DNA of 64,000 bases from Haematobia irritans (Eukaryota; Arthropoda; Insecta; Diptera; Muscidae): the NCBI RefSeq assembly GCF_050003625.1, contig NC_134397.1:225370537-225434536 (forward strand), in the 5' to 3' direction. The position numbers and the translations under genes are program-made. A model generated the notes under the pieces. It saw nothing but the letters and a program-made list of their open reading frames with translations, was not told where the DNA came from and made no database searches. Positions 48,320 through 59,692 of this stretch are shown in pieces (positions within the stretch are counted from its first letter, which is position 1; every line of letters starts with the position of its first letter).

Positions 48320-48439
48320 TATAGCAACCGGTATTCACAGCTTCTATCTTCAGCATAGTGTTGCCAAGTTCATCTTTATTTATTATTCTACTATTCCAAA
48401 AATATCACTTCCCGAAAAGCAGTTTGACTTTCTTAATAC

Positions 48440-49655
48440 TCACCGAACTTAATACTCTCCTTTAAGGTGGGTATTAAGTTCGAGTTTTTTCACTAAAGGT
48501 GGGTACTATGTTCGGTTTTCGAGTTGAAAACCACTTTATTTTCGCGATTACTTTTCCTTAAATAATCAAAATTATAAATGGAAACAAACTTATTCCTGTA
48601 AAGTCTTGTCGAAATCTAGAGAAACAGAAAACAGCGCATCAATTGAGTTAATTTATCTGCTTTATATTAAACTGTTTTAATAAGGTAACCACGAAAATTT
48701 CAACGCGAAAAGCGAACATAGTACTTACCTTAAAGTGAAAACTAAATCAATAAAAAAAGGAATAAAATTATAAATATTTGTTGCAGATTTTACTATAACT
48801 TGATGGGGAATAGCCCAAAGCAAGTTTTCACAAAGTTTGTATTCCTTAAAAAGTATTGTTAAAGAAAAGTAATCGTGAAAAAATGGAGATTTTAGCGGCT
48901 AAACTCGAACTTAATACCCACCTTTAGCCGCTAAAAACGTCATTTTTTCACGATTACTTTTTTTTAATCATCCATTTTAAGGAATACAAACTTTGTGAAC
49001 ATTTGCTTTGGGCTTTTCCCCATCAAGTTATAATAAAATTTGCAACAAATACGTATAATTTCATGCATTTTTCTTACTGATTTAGATTTCACTTTAGCGA
49101 TTTTAGCGGCTAAAGGTGAGTATTAAGTTAGAGTATGATTATTTCAGGAAAAGTAATCGCGAAAATAAAGTGATTTTCAACTCGAAAACCGAACATAGTA
49201 CACACCTTTAAGGTGGGTATTAAGTTCGAGTTTAAGGTGAGTATTAAGTTCGAGTTTCGCCGCTAAAATCGCTAAAGTGAAAACTAAATCAGTAAGAAAA
49301 CTGCATGCAATTATACATATTTGTTGCAAATTTTATTATAACTTGATGGGGAAAAGCCCAAAACAAATTTTCACAAAGTTTGTATTCCTTAAAATGGATT
49401 ATTAAAGAAAAGTAATCGTGAAAAAATGACGTTTTTAGCGGCTAAACTCGAACTTAATACCCACCCTTAGCCGCTAAAAACGTTATTTTTTCACGATTAC
49501 TTTTCTTTAATAATCCATTTTAAGGAATACAAACTTTGTGAAAACTTGCTTTGGGCTTTTCCTCATCAAGTTAGAATAAAATTTGCAACAAATACATATA
49601 ATTTCATGCATTTTTCTTACTGATTTAGTTTTCACTTTAGCGATTTTAGCGGCTA
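48440..49655. repeat. Cluster of nested MITEs forming two ~390-bp palindromes
   Basis: Repeated ends of two related types: AAGGTGGGTATTAAGTTCGA and AAGGTGGGTACTATGTTCGG. One inner family runs from CGCTAAAGTGAAAACTAAAT to TTTTTAGCGGCTAAACTCGA. It occurs as two back-to-back inverted pairs, about 48732-49098 and 49269-49640, each with arms near 180-200 bp. The two palindromes are themselves near copies of one another. Ends next to TTA/TAA suggest the PIF/Harbinger type. Confidence 0.65.
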
Positions 49656-49656
49656 A

Positions 49657-50665
49657 AGGTGAGTACTATGTTCGGTTTTTTTTCACCAAAACACTAAATT
49701 AAAAGTACAAATATATTTATGAAGATGATTATATTTTGATCAAGTCTTGCCAAATAGTGGATGGAAAAGATCCAAGAAATTGATTGCAAATAATTTTAGA
49801 TTTCTAAATTAATTAATTAAAAAAAGTAACCGTGAAAACAAGCTGGTTTTCAGCTTGAAAAGTGAACATACCCTGCCAACATTTTTTGAATTTGGGGACT
49901 CTTTTGAGAATCCCCACTACGTCGAAAACAATCATATACGACTTCAAAAACTCGTCGGAAAAGCGCCGTCACTATTGAGAAGTTGTACCACGCCAAGTTA
50001 CTTCAAAAATGTTTCGCATGAGTGCAATTATTAGGTGCCTTTATAGATCAATTTAGAACGACGCCAATAAGGGACCCTCCAAACAATCAGAAAAAGTGCA
50101 TTTTAAGATAGTTGTAAAAGAATCATTGTGGTCGAGTAAAACACGTTTGTTTAGATATTTATTAATTTGATTAAACATTTACAAATTCTTAAAAATATAA
50201 CATTTATACCACTATCACATTACATTTAACATAATTTTTGGCATTAATGATGATGTTGAGTTACAAGTAGTTGCTGCGTTACATGTTGTTGAGTTACATG
50301 TTGCTGCGTCTATCAACCAGTGTTTTTATTCCATGGAGGCAGCGTGTCTGCAAAATATCTGAAAAACAATCACTTTATTCCATTTGGAAAATCACCAAAT
50401 TGTTCACCAATATACCTTTCACAATTTTAAGCGTATAATCTATGTTTTCAGAACTTTATTTTCGTTTTTATTTAATTAAAATATAACAAGCTGGTTGCGC
50501 TTGGCGTTTCACAAAAAAATGGCTTTTTTAACAGTAGGGATGGCAAATTACTTGCATGTACTTTTTGATGTACCTTTTCATGATGGTTGAAGTGACATTT
50601 ACGAGTCTGTGGTAACGATGAGGTTGAAATGGAACTTTGAAATGCTGGCAGGGTAGTACCCAGCT
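49657..50665 (+). mobile_element. Harbinger-like MITE interrupted by a second element
   Basis: AGGTGAGTACTATGTTCGG starts at 49657 after TAA (49654-49656) and TAGTACCCAGCT ends at 50665 before TAA (50666-50668). The body matches 32542-32755 (CACCAAAACACTAAATTAAA; AGTAACCGTGAAAACAAGC) until GTGAACATA at 49870, where the element at 49871-50653 intervenes. Confidence 0.7.
49871..50653. mobile_element. CCCTGCC-ended TIR element, 783 bp
   Basis: Ends CCCTGCCAACATTTT and AAATGCTGGCAGGG are inverted. TA borders it on both sides and the host MITE resumes at once (GAACATA / TAGTACCC), so a TA duplication is likely. No coding capacity beyond short frames. Confidence 0.65.
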
Positions 50666-50668
50666 TAA

Positions 50669-51323
50669 CTGTTAGAAGAGCCATTTTATTTTTTGTGAAA
50701 CGCCAAGCGCAACCAGCTTGTTATATTTTATTTAAATAAAAACGAAAATAAAGTTCCGAAAACATAGATATTACGCTTAAAATTGTGAAAGGTATATGGA
50801 GAACAATTTTCGACTTTCCAAATAGAATAAAGTGATCGTTTTTCAAATATTTTTCCAGGCGCGCTGTCTCCATCGAAAATAAACAAACTGGCTGATAGAC
50901 TCTGCAATATGTAACTTGCTACTTAAAACTCAACATCATTCTTTTATTAATGCAAAAAATTATGTTAAATGTGATGAGATAAACCAAAAAATGTTATATT
51001 TATAAGAAATTATAAATGTTTAATCAAATCAATAAACATCTACACAATCGTGTTTTACTTGACCACAATGATTCTTCTACAATTACCTTAAAATGCACTT
51101 TTTCTGATAGTTTGCAGGGGTTCTTATTGGCGTCCTTCGAAATTGATCTAAATGGGCACCTAATAATTGCACTGATGAGAACCTTTTTCGTAGTAACTTG
51201 GCGTGGTACAACTTCTCAATAGTGACGGCGCTTTTCCGACGAGTTTTTGATGTCGTATATGATTGTTTTCGACGTAGTGGGGATTCTCAGAAGCGCCCCC
51301 AAATTCAAAAAATGTCGGCAGGG
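50669..51323 (-). repeat. Inverted partial copy of the CCCTGCC element
   Basis: This mirrors 49871-50535 over about 650 bp: for example ACAAGCTGGTTGCGCTTGGC at about 50487 against GCCAAGCGCAACCAGCTTGT at about 50702, ending TGTCGGCAGGG at 51323. With its partner it forms a very long imperfect hairpin with a ~130-bp loop. It lacks its own TGGCAGGG second end. Confidence 0.7.
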
Positions 51324-51329
51324 AATAAT

Positions 51330-51365
51330 CAATTTTAAGTGAAATAAAAATTTCACTTAAAATTG
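51330..51365. repeat. Perfect 16-bp hairpin
   Basis: CAATTTTAAGTGAAAT and ATTTCACTTAAAATTG are separated by AAAA. It lies just outside the CCCTGCC repeat. No U run follows, and a bacterial-type terminator has no meaning here. Confidence 0.7.
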
Positions 51366-52881
51366 TTGCTCTGAATCGTTCCCCCATCTAGTTAGAATAA
51401 ATAAGTTATAATTTTCCAAAAAAGTTACAGTTATTTCTGTTTTTGCAGAATAAAATTATAACTTTTTTTAAATTAATTATTAACGAAAAGTAACCGTGAA
51501 TAAAGGGATATTTTATCGAGATAATGCGAACTTGATACCGGCTTTTATGCTCGAAATCTCATTTTACAAGATTTGCAAATCGACTTTCCATACAAAGTGT
51601 GTTTTCAAATAATCAAAAAGGAAAGCATTGTGTAAACGTAGTACAAAATATCTTGGAAGAGTTCCGAAATACGAACCGGACAAAGTCGGAGTACACAATA
51701 AGAAGTGTACCCTGGGCCAAAGCACTAATGTTAGAATAATAGTTACTCATACAAATTTGCCATCTCTAATTCGACCATTTTTATTTTTGATTTGTTATTG
51801 TGCCCGGTAGCCCGGCGTTATCAATTAACAACACAACACACATACACTCAAATAATTTGTATTTGAGGGCGAGAGAGAGAGAGAGATTTTGTGTGAGAGA
51901 GTGTGAATGGTACAAAACAATAAACAAAGTCAATTAAAATTTGATTTAGCGTCAGTTTTTGATTGGATGGAATAGCCTTGAACACTCTGTGTGTGTTTTT
52001 ACCACGCATATTCAAAACTGCATTAATTATGCTAACATCTCTTAAGAATTTGTTGTTTCAATTTCATTTGATTGAACTGAGCTTAAACGAATAGATGTCA
52101 AATGTCAGATCATTTTGTTTGAGTATACGACCAGAGGGATACCATTCTTGATTGAATGACGAGAATAAAGAGCAGTCCTAACCTAGTGTTGTTTTGTTGT
52201 ATACCAATCACTCATTCATTATTCGGTTCCTAGCATTCGATTAGATATGTCAAGCGGTATCTAAAAAAAGAAGATAGTAATCGAAATCCTATAAATCCAT
52301 CACTACTTCAGATACATTGTTTTTGTTGCATTATAACCTAACACACGTTGTCGCGCGGTATATTTGGTCGCCTGTGCTGCTGCTGCTAGTGGCTTTTGGT
52401 GGTGCTGCTGCTGCTGATTATAATAATACGGGGCTAGCGAAATAATCTCTCTTAAATTCGATTGTAAATAGCGATCTTGTGGTTTTTTGCCATTTCAATT
52501 TGAGTTTGTTTGGCGAGAGCATGGCGAAATAACGATAAGGTTATTAATTTTTGTTTGATTTACACTTTGCCATAAATAATAGGGGAAAATATTCCTTTTT
52601 CTATTCTTCAGTTGCGGTGTTGGTAGTGTCGTGAGACTGTGTTTTTTTCTTCATTTGTTACTTTGTATTCGTCGCTATCGGTTAAGTCGATTTGTTCTAC
52701 ATTCACACTACTTTGGCTTTTGAGTGCATTCACCGTCGAGAAATTCAAGTGGCACACATACTCTCTCACACGTGAATACGTGAGAGGCCAACGGAAACTG
52801 GAAACTGAAAACTAGCTGCTGCCTCATTGGGTTGCTTCAATTTTGCCAGAAAAGGAAAAATAACCACAGCAGTGTATAATC
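51366..52881 (+). promoter_or_regulatory. Upstream region of the nucleoside transporter gene
   Basis: No repeat family recognised. It has a GAGA-type run (about 51868-51886), a CTGCTG/GCTGCTGCTGCTG cluster (52376-52420) and an ACACAC/CTCTCTCACACG stretch near 52755. Such simple tracts are common in fly promoters and 5' UTRs. The 5' UTR probably lies at the right; an upstream noncoding exon is possible but I cannot place it. Confidence 0.45.
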
Positions 52882-54258
52882 ATGGACAGGAATAATGAAA
52901 AAACACATTTCCTTAACTCTTCCAAACCAGTAACGCTCTCTCCCTCTTGGGAGGCCCAGAAACTTCCGGAAGATGATTTAAATTTCAAAGGTATGGGCAA
53001 AGGAAAGCCGCTGCCATCGAAGCCACCATTGGACAAGTGGAAAATTGTCCTATTGATATTCATGCTACATGGCCTGGGTACATTAATGCCTTGGAATATG
53101 TTCATCACAGCCAAAAGCTATTTTGAAGAATTTAAATTGGCTCCCACCGAGGGCAATGAGACAACCACTGTTTATGCCAGAAATTTTATGCAGTACTTAG
53201 GATTTGCATCACAGATTCCCAATTTGATTTTCAATTGGTTGAATATTTTCGTTCATCTTGGTGGTGACCTAACCAAACGTATTGTGTATAGCATACTGTT
53301 CGAGCTTTTGATTTTTATTGTCACCGTATTGATGGCCATTATGGATTCTACAAACTGGCAGGGAGCATTCTTCTGGATTACCATGGTCAGTGTGGTTTTG
53401 CTGAATATGGCAAATGGAATTTATCAAAACACCATTTATGGAATGGCTGCTACTCTCCCTATTAAATATACTGGTGCTGTTGTATTGGGATCTAATATTA
53501 GTGGCCTTTTCTCCACCATTATGTCCATATGTAGTACATATATATTTTCATCGCCCAGGACATCGGCCATCTATTATTTCATAACAGCCATGTTGATATT
53601 GCTGATCTGTTTCGATACCTACTTTGCATTGCCTCTGAATAAATTCTACAGATATCACACCATGTTGAGACGGAAAGAGGAGAAACCATTAACAAATAGC
53701 CAAGAAGTAACTAGAGTGCCTTACTGGACCGTTTTCAAACAAGCCGCTCCCCAAATGTTTAATATATTCTTTACGTTTTTCATAACTCTATCCGTATTCC
53801 CCGCCATACACTCGGATATCAAGGCCAACTCTCCTGATTTCTTTATATCATCAAATCTATTTGCTCCAATAACATGCTTCCTAACCTTTAACCTCTTTGC
53901 CATGTTGGGCAGTTTGACAACATCATGGATTCAATGGCCGAAACCTAGATTTTTATGTGTTCCCGTCATCTTACGTGTGGTCTTTATACCCCTGTTCTTG
54001 CTATGTAATTATATACCCAAAGGCATTGATAGAACCATTCCTGTGCTGATCTCAAATGAATGGGTTTACTGGATAATTGCCGTTGTTATGTCATACAGTT
54101 CGGGTTATTTGAGTTCATTGGGTATGATGTACGCACCTCAAACGGTCCAACCCAAATATCAGATAACTGCTGGTATGTTTGCCGCAGCCATGTTAATCAC
54201 TGGCATTTTTTCAGGCATTCTCTTTTCATTTGTAATGCCTTCTTTGGTAGCACTTTAA
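52882..54258 (+). CDS. Equilibrative nucleoside transporter (SLC29/ENT family)
   Basis: Plasma-membrane facilitator moving nucleosides down their gradient. 458 residues, normal for the family, in one uninterrupted frame, so no intron splits the coding region. Start ATCATGG at 52882 follows stop codons and gives the hydrophilic N-terminus expected (about 1-52). TM1 contains the family signature GLGTLMPWN (64-72). A glycosylation site NET (92-94) lies in the first outer loop. About 11 hydrophobic segments follow, with the large inner loop (about 250-285, RRKEEKPLTNSQEV) between TM6 and TM7. Family motifs NGIYQNTIYGMA, GSNISGLFS, CFLTFNLFAMLGS, PLFLLCNY and SSGYLSSLGMM are present. From memory it looks closest to fly Ent2, but I cannot confirm paralogue identity. 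AATAAA follows at 54656. Confidence 0.93.
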   Translation: MDRNNEKTHFLNSSKPVTLSPSWEAQKLPEDDLNFKGMGKGKPLPSKPPLDKWKIVLLIFMLHGLGTLMPWNMFITAKSYFEEFKLAPTEGNETTTVYARNFMQYLGFASQIPNLIFNWLNIFVHLGGDLTKRIVYSILFELLIFIVTVLMAIMDSTNWQGAFFWITMVSVVLLNMANGIYQNTIYGMAATLPIKYTGAVVLGSNISGLFSTIMSICSTYIFSSPRTSAIYYFITAMLILLICFDTYFALPLNKFYRYHTMLRRKEEKPLTNSQEVTRVPYWTVFKQAAPQMFNIFFTFFITLSVFPAIHSDIKANSPDFFISSNLFAPITCFLTFNLFAMLGSLTTSWIQWPKPRFLCVPVILRVVFIPLFLLCNYIPKGIDRTIPVLISNEWVYWIIAVVMSYSSGYLSSLGMMYAPQTVQPKYQITAGMFAAAMLITGIFSGILFSFVMPSLVAL

Positions 54259-54655
54259 ATGCAATCCCAATCAATTAGTATGTACATATATACATGCAAA
54301 AACATTGTTTCGTTTCGTTTTTTTGGATGTATGTACAAACATTCTATATGTATGGCAACCAATCTAAAGAACAACCATCATAATCATTTACCCGCAGACA
54401 ATAAGTTCTCCCCTCCTCTCTCTCTCTCTATCGTTTTTATATGGAAATCATTGAAAATGGAAAAGAATCATAAATTTGTAGTAATAGCTTGCCACACACA
54501 ACCTTTTGTATACGGTCACAAATATAATTCGTTTATAATTTCATTATTATTTTTGTATATTGTTACTTTTCTATTGAAAAAAAAGTTTTTAGAATTTAAA
54601 TAAGAAAACAAATCAAAAAAAAAAAGAAACTGTTGAAATGTGAACAGATACTGAT

Positions 54656-54661
54656 AATAAA
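54656..54661 (+). promoter_or_regulatory. Likely poly(A) signal of the ENT gene
   Basis: AATAAA about 400 bp after the stop, followed by TTCTGATAACATTTTTTTT, a T-rich downstream element. Confidence 0.55.
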
Positions 54662-55740
54662 ATCAAATTTCTGATAACATTTTTTTTACTATGAAATATG
54701 AGTTTTTGTTTAAGTTGCATTATTGTCATTTATTAATAATTAGGTATAGAATGCATATAAGGCTAAATGCCTTAATGTATTATATTTTGCTCATTATGCT
54801 TGTTTTCCAAGTTATATAAAATGCGTTTAAGATTCGCTTTATATTTTCATTGTAGAAGATATTAGTAAACTCGTTAATATTTACATATATATATTTTTTT
54901 AATTTTTATTTTGCTAAGCTTCCCACACTTATTAACTGCCAGTTCAATTTTGAAGATCATTTGCATTAATACCATTTTTAGAGAATCCTATATGTCTGAT
55001 TCAGGACAGTGAAGTAATGACAATTCATAATTTATAAGTTATTTTTTATTACATTTGTCAAATGTTTAATTGTTACGTAATTTTTTATAAAATTGTAATA
55101 AAAAACAATAATAAAAAAACATTTTTAATACTGTAAAATGGTTTGGGATTTATATTATTTCTATTTTTATTAATAAGAACCAAAATATTTTTTCCCCAAA
55201 ATTCATACAACTTAAAAATATATAATTTATTAAAAAACAAAAACCAACATACTTTTCCTTTGTTGTTTAAGCTATTCTTGTAGTTTAGTCAACGCATGGT
55301 TTTAAGATAAAATCGAAACAGTAACAATGAATGAAGAAGAAACCAACAATAACAAAAAAAAATGGGATATTTAAAAAGAAGACAGACACACTACGTTCGG
55401 CCAACCAAAACTGAATGGTTTTGAATTAGTAAAAAGTTAAGCTTAGAACTGCATTTTCATTGTAGCCTTACAGAAAAATCCTCTATAAATTACATTTAGA
55501 CAATAGAATTTACAGTAGAATCCAATTTGATTTAATATATATACCAATTTAGTTTTCCTTAATTCATTTTAATTTGATTGAAATCTACACATATTTTTCA
55601 ATGTACCCATACATTCATTTTTTATCATTTTTGTACGGAATATTGCTAAAATATATCTCCATGCCGATTCAATTGATTTCTTTTTTGTGTATACAAAGAA
55701 ATTTTGTTGGGTTTGGTTTTTAGTTACTTGCCAAATAAAA
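54662..55740. other. Noncoding AT-rich DNA
   Basis: Downstream of the ENT gene. Several other AATAAA-like words occur, so longer 3' ends are possible. No gene or repeat seen. Confidence 0.45.
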
Positions 55741-56526
55741 ACAAGTATATACGGCCGTAAGTTCGGCCAGGCCGAGTCTTATGTACCCTCCACCATGGAT
55801 TGCGTAGAAATTTCTTGTGATCGGTTTATATGGGGGCTATATATGATTATGGACTGATATGGACCACTTTTGGCATGATTGTTAAATATCATATACTACC
55901 ACCACGTACCAAATTTCAACCAGATCGGATGAATTTTGCTTCTCCAAAAGGCACCGGAGGTCAAATCTGGGGATCGGTTTATATGGGGGCTATATATAAT
56001 TATGGACTGATATGAACCAAAGACCATATACTAACACCATGTACCAAATTTCAGCCGGATCGGATGAAATTGACTTCTCTTAGAGGCTCCGCAAGCCAAA
56101 TCGGGGGATCGGTTTTTATGGGGGCTATATATAATTATGGACCGATGTGGACCAATTTTTGCATGGTTGTTAGAGACGGTATACTAACACTATGTACCAA
56201 ATTTTAGCCGGATCGGATGAAATTTGCTTCTCTTAGAGGACCCGCAACCCAAATTTGGGGGTCCGTTTATATGGGGGCTATACGTAAAAGTGGACCGATA
56301 TGGCCTATTTGCAATACCATCTGACCTACATCAATAACAGCTACTTGTGCCAAGTTTCAAGTCGATAGCTTGTTTCGTTCGGAAGTTAGCGTGATTTCAA
56401 CAGACGGACGGACGGACATGCTCAGATCGACTATGAATTTCACCACGACCCAGAATATATATACTTTATGGGGTCTTAGAGCAATATTTCGATGTGTTAC
56501 AAACGGAATGGTGGAGGGTATAAAAA
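55741..56526 (+). repeat. mini-me/DINE-like element, short form
   Basis: It starts ACAAGTATATACGGCCGTAA with GTACCCTCCACCATGG and ends GGTGGAGGGTATAAAA. Only about four 153-bp-type units are present, two fused by a deletion (AACCAAAGACCATATAC near 56015). The GGAC run lies at about 56404-56416. Confidence 0.8.
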
Positions 56527-57491
56527 AGCCATTGGAAATTGCGGCTCTTTGACACTCTAATTTTATTCTAGAAATCGTATGGGCTATATCGAATTACACA
56601 TGTATATGGAAAATTTTGTTTGATTAGGTCGTTGTAGAAAATATCATAAACTTCACGTGCAAAATGTTTGTATTTCCTTTCCTCTCTCATATACTTGAAG
56701 TATATATCTTCTCTTATTCCGAAGCTAGAGTAATTTAAACAGATAGACGAACATTTGAATTGTGTACATTAGTATCTTTTATCTTTCTTATACCGTCGAT
56801 CAAAGGGTAGAAATATATTTGTAATTGCATTTTTAATACATAGACATATTAGCTTTCAAACGAAACTTAACGATAGACTTCCTATTGGACATATAAGCAC
56901 CATATATAAACCGAACCCCATATTAGATTTTTTGAAATCTAATATTTCACCCGATCCATCTGAAATTCGTCGGTGTTCACTCTTACACAACCACACAAAT
57001 TGGTCATATCGATCCACATAATTAGATGTAACCCCCATATAGACAGATATCTCAATTTTATTTCTTGAAGAACTAGAAGCCCCAAATTTTTATTTAATTT
57101 GTATCGAAATCTAGACTTCTGTTTAAGCTACAAACACATACTCTGACGATGTTTAATTCTGTCCAGAATGCATATGGGGTTAACTAAACCGCGGTATAGA
57201 CCCAAATGGATCGCAATATCAATAATGCTACTAGTTGAGAAATCGGCACAAGAAACTTATAGTGGGGAACAAAACTGAGTGCATGTTTACCAGTTTTTCA
57301 TTTTTTTTTAAGTTATGTTTTTTTTTAAGTTTTAAACTCCAATTGCTGCAAAGATAAATCATATACTACTCGATTTATTAAAATACAATACAAGTAAGCC
57401 TCATTGCACTCATTTTTGCACTTTATGCATAATACATTAAAATCAAATGGTTTAGTATTTAGTCCGGTAGGCTTTTCACTCGCCTTGGCAT
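56527..57491. other. Noncoding DNA with mini-me relic
   Basis: No gene. Between about 56840 and 57100, ACCATATATAAACCGAACCC and CCCCCATATAGACAGATATC are decayed units of the reverse mini-me array type. The rest is AT-rich. Confidence 0.45.
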
Positions 57492-58830
57492 CACGGTTGC
57501 GACTTGAACCAAAAATAATCTATCAAAAAAATGTTGTCAAAATTTTATTTCTATAGAAAATCTTGTAAAAATTTTATTTCTATAGAAAATTTTGTCAAAA
57601 TTTTATTTCCATAGAACATTTTGTGAAAATTTTATTTCTATTGAAAATTTTGTCAGAAGTTTATTTCTATAGAAAATTTTGTCAAAATTTTATTATTTCT
57701 ATAGACAATTTTGTCAAAATTTTATTTCTATAGAACATTTTGTCAAAATTTTATTCCTATAGAAAATTTTGTCAAAATTTTATTTCCATAGATTTTTTTT
57801 TCAAAATTTTATTTCTATGGAAAATTTTGTCAAAATTTTATTTCTATAGAAAATTTTGTCAAAATTTTATTTCTATAGAAAATTTTGTCAAAATTTTATT
57901 TCTATAGAAAATTTTGTCAAAATTTTATTATTTCTATAGAACATTTTGTAAAACTTTTATTTCTATATAAAATTTTGTAAAAATTTTATTTCTATACAAA
58001 ATTTTTGTAAAAATTTTACTTCTGTACAAAATTTTGTAAAAATTTTATTTATACAGAAAATTTTGTCAACATTTTATTACTATAGAAAAATTTGTCAAAA
58101 ATTTATTTCTATAAAAAATTTATTTATATAGAAAATTTTGTCAAAATTTTATTTATATAGAAAATTTTGTCAAAATTTTATTTCTATAGAAAATTTTGTA
58201 AAAATTTTATTTCTATAGAAAATTTTGTAAAAATTTTATTTCTATAGAAAAATTTGTAAAAATGTTATTTCTATAGAAAATTTTGTCAAAATTTATATCC
58301 ATAGGTTAGGTTAGGTTAGGTGGCAGCCCGATGTATCAGGCTCACTTAGACTATTCAGTCCCTTGTGAAATAGAAATTTTTTGACAATTTTATTTCCATA
58401 GAAAATTTTTTTTCAAAATTTTATATCTATAGAAAATTTTGTCAAAATTTTATTTCTATAGAAAATTTTGTCAAAATTTTATTTCTATAGAAAATTTTGT
58501 CAAAATTTTATTTCTATAGAAAATTTTGTCAAAATTTTATTTCTATAGAATTTTTTTTTTCAAAATTTTATTTCTAAGGAAAATTTTGTCAAAATTTTGT
58601 TTCTATAGAAAATTTTGTCAAAATATTATTTCTATAGAAAATTTTGTCAAAATTTTATTTCTATACAAAATATTCTCAAAAATTTTATTTCTATAGAAAA
58701 TTTTGTCAAAATTTCTATAGCAAAATTTTCTATAGAAATAAAATTTTGACAAAATTTTGTATAGAAATAAAATTTAATTCTATAGAAAATTTTGTAAAAA
58801 TGTTATTTCTGTACAACTCCGAGAATGGTT
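57492..58830 (+). mobile_element. TIR element carrying the 29-bp array (third copy)
   Basis: It starts CACGGTTGCGACTTGAACC at 57492, the same left end as 21924, and runs into 29-bp units (TTTCTATAGAAAATTTTGTC) from 57535 to about 58810. A short inverted patch (about 58718-58770) flips the repeat. The array is interrupted by a SINE stub at 58304-58367. The right end is unclear. Confidence 0.65.
58304..58367 (-). repeat. Truncated SINE stub in satellite array
   Basis: GGTTAGGTTAGGTTAGGTGG, CAGCCCGATGTATCAGG and CTCACTTAGACTATTCAGTC match the 3' tail of the SINE family. Only the last ~64 bp remain, so it is 5'-truncated. Confidence 0.8.
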
Positions 58831-59118
58831 TTTTGCTGGAATGGACTGTATAGTTTAATAATCTACCAGAATCTTAAATCAGTATGAAAAACAAAGAGTA
58901 AAGAAAAAGAGGCAGTTTCAGTATAAACGTTATAAAATTCAGATTTATTGTGGATGGCGGCTGACTGACAAAACACAAGTGAAATATTGAAAATTCATTA
59001 ATCAGACATAATTAATTAGTACAAGGAAATTCATTTTAGAAAAGGACAAATATTTGAAAAGAATTTGAGTGAGAGCTTTCCCTGTGTGAAAGGGAAAACT
59101 GCTAGGGTTACCACTATA
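58831..59118. other. Noncoding DNA
   Basis: AT-rich sequence between satellite and MITE; nothing recognised. Confidence 0.4.
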
Positions 59119-59314
59119 AGGTGAGTACTATGTTCGGTTTTTTCACCAAAACACTAATTTAAAAGTTCAAATATATTTATGAAAACGATTATATTTTGAT
59201 CGAGTCTTGCCAAATAATGGATGGAAAAGATCCAAGGAATTGATTGCAAATAATTTTATATTTCTAAATGGTGGTGGTGGTTTTCAGCTTGAAAACTGAA
59301 CATAGTACTCAGCT
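59119..59314. mobile_element. Harbinger-like MITE, 196 bp
   Basis: Ends AGGTGAGTACTATGTTCGG and, in complement, AGCTGAGTACTATGTTC, flanked by ATA on both sides (59116-59118 and 59315-59317). An internal ~20-bp loss replaces the usual AAGTAACCGTGAAAAC stretch with a GGTGGTGGTGG run. Confidence 0.7.
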
Positions 59315-59429
59315 ATATCAGTAAATAAGCATATATGAACTTAACTATGTGTAATTCATTTTAGCAATTCATTAATTCAATAATTGTTACACGATAAACA
59401 AGACAAAATCATTGTTGAACGGAGTTCAA

Positions 59430-59555
59430 CAATTTCTATAGAAAATTTTGTCAAAATTTTATTTCTATAGAAAATTTTGTCAAAATTTTATATCTATAGA
59501 AAATTTTGTCAACATTTTATTTCTATAGAAAATTTTGTCAAAATTTTATTTCTCT
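59430..59555 (+). repeat. Fragment of the 29-bp satellite
   Basis: About four units of TTTCTATAGAAAATTTTGTC with the usual spacing, without the family's ends. Confidence 0.8.
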
Positions 59556-59692
59556 GTTTTGTTTTCGAGCTTGAGATCTATATGTATTTTTATTTTCCTT
59601 CAATATTTCGCAATTTCCTTGAATTGCTTCTACAGGAAGTATTGATCTATAATAAATATATTATAAAAAATTAATCTAATAGCATAAACTAT

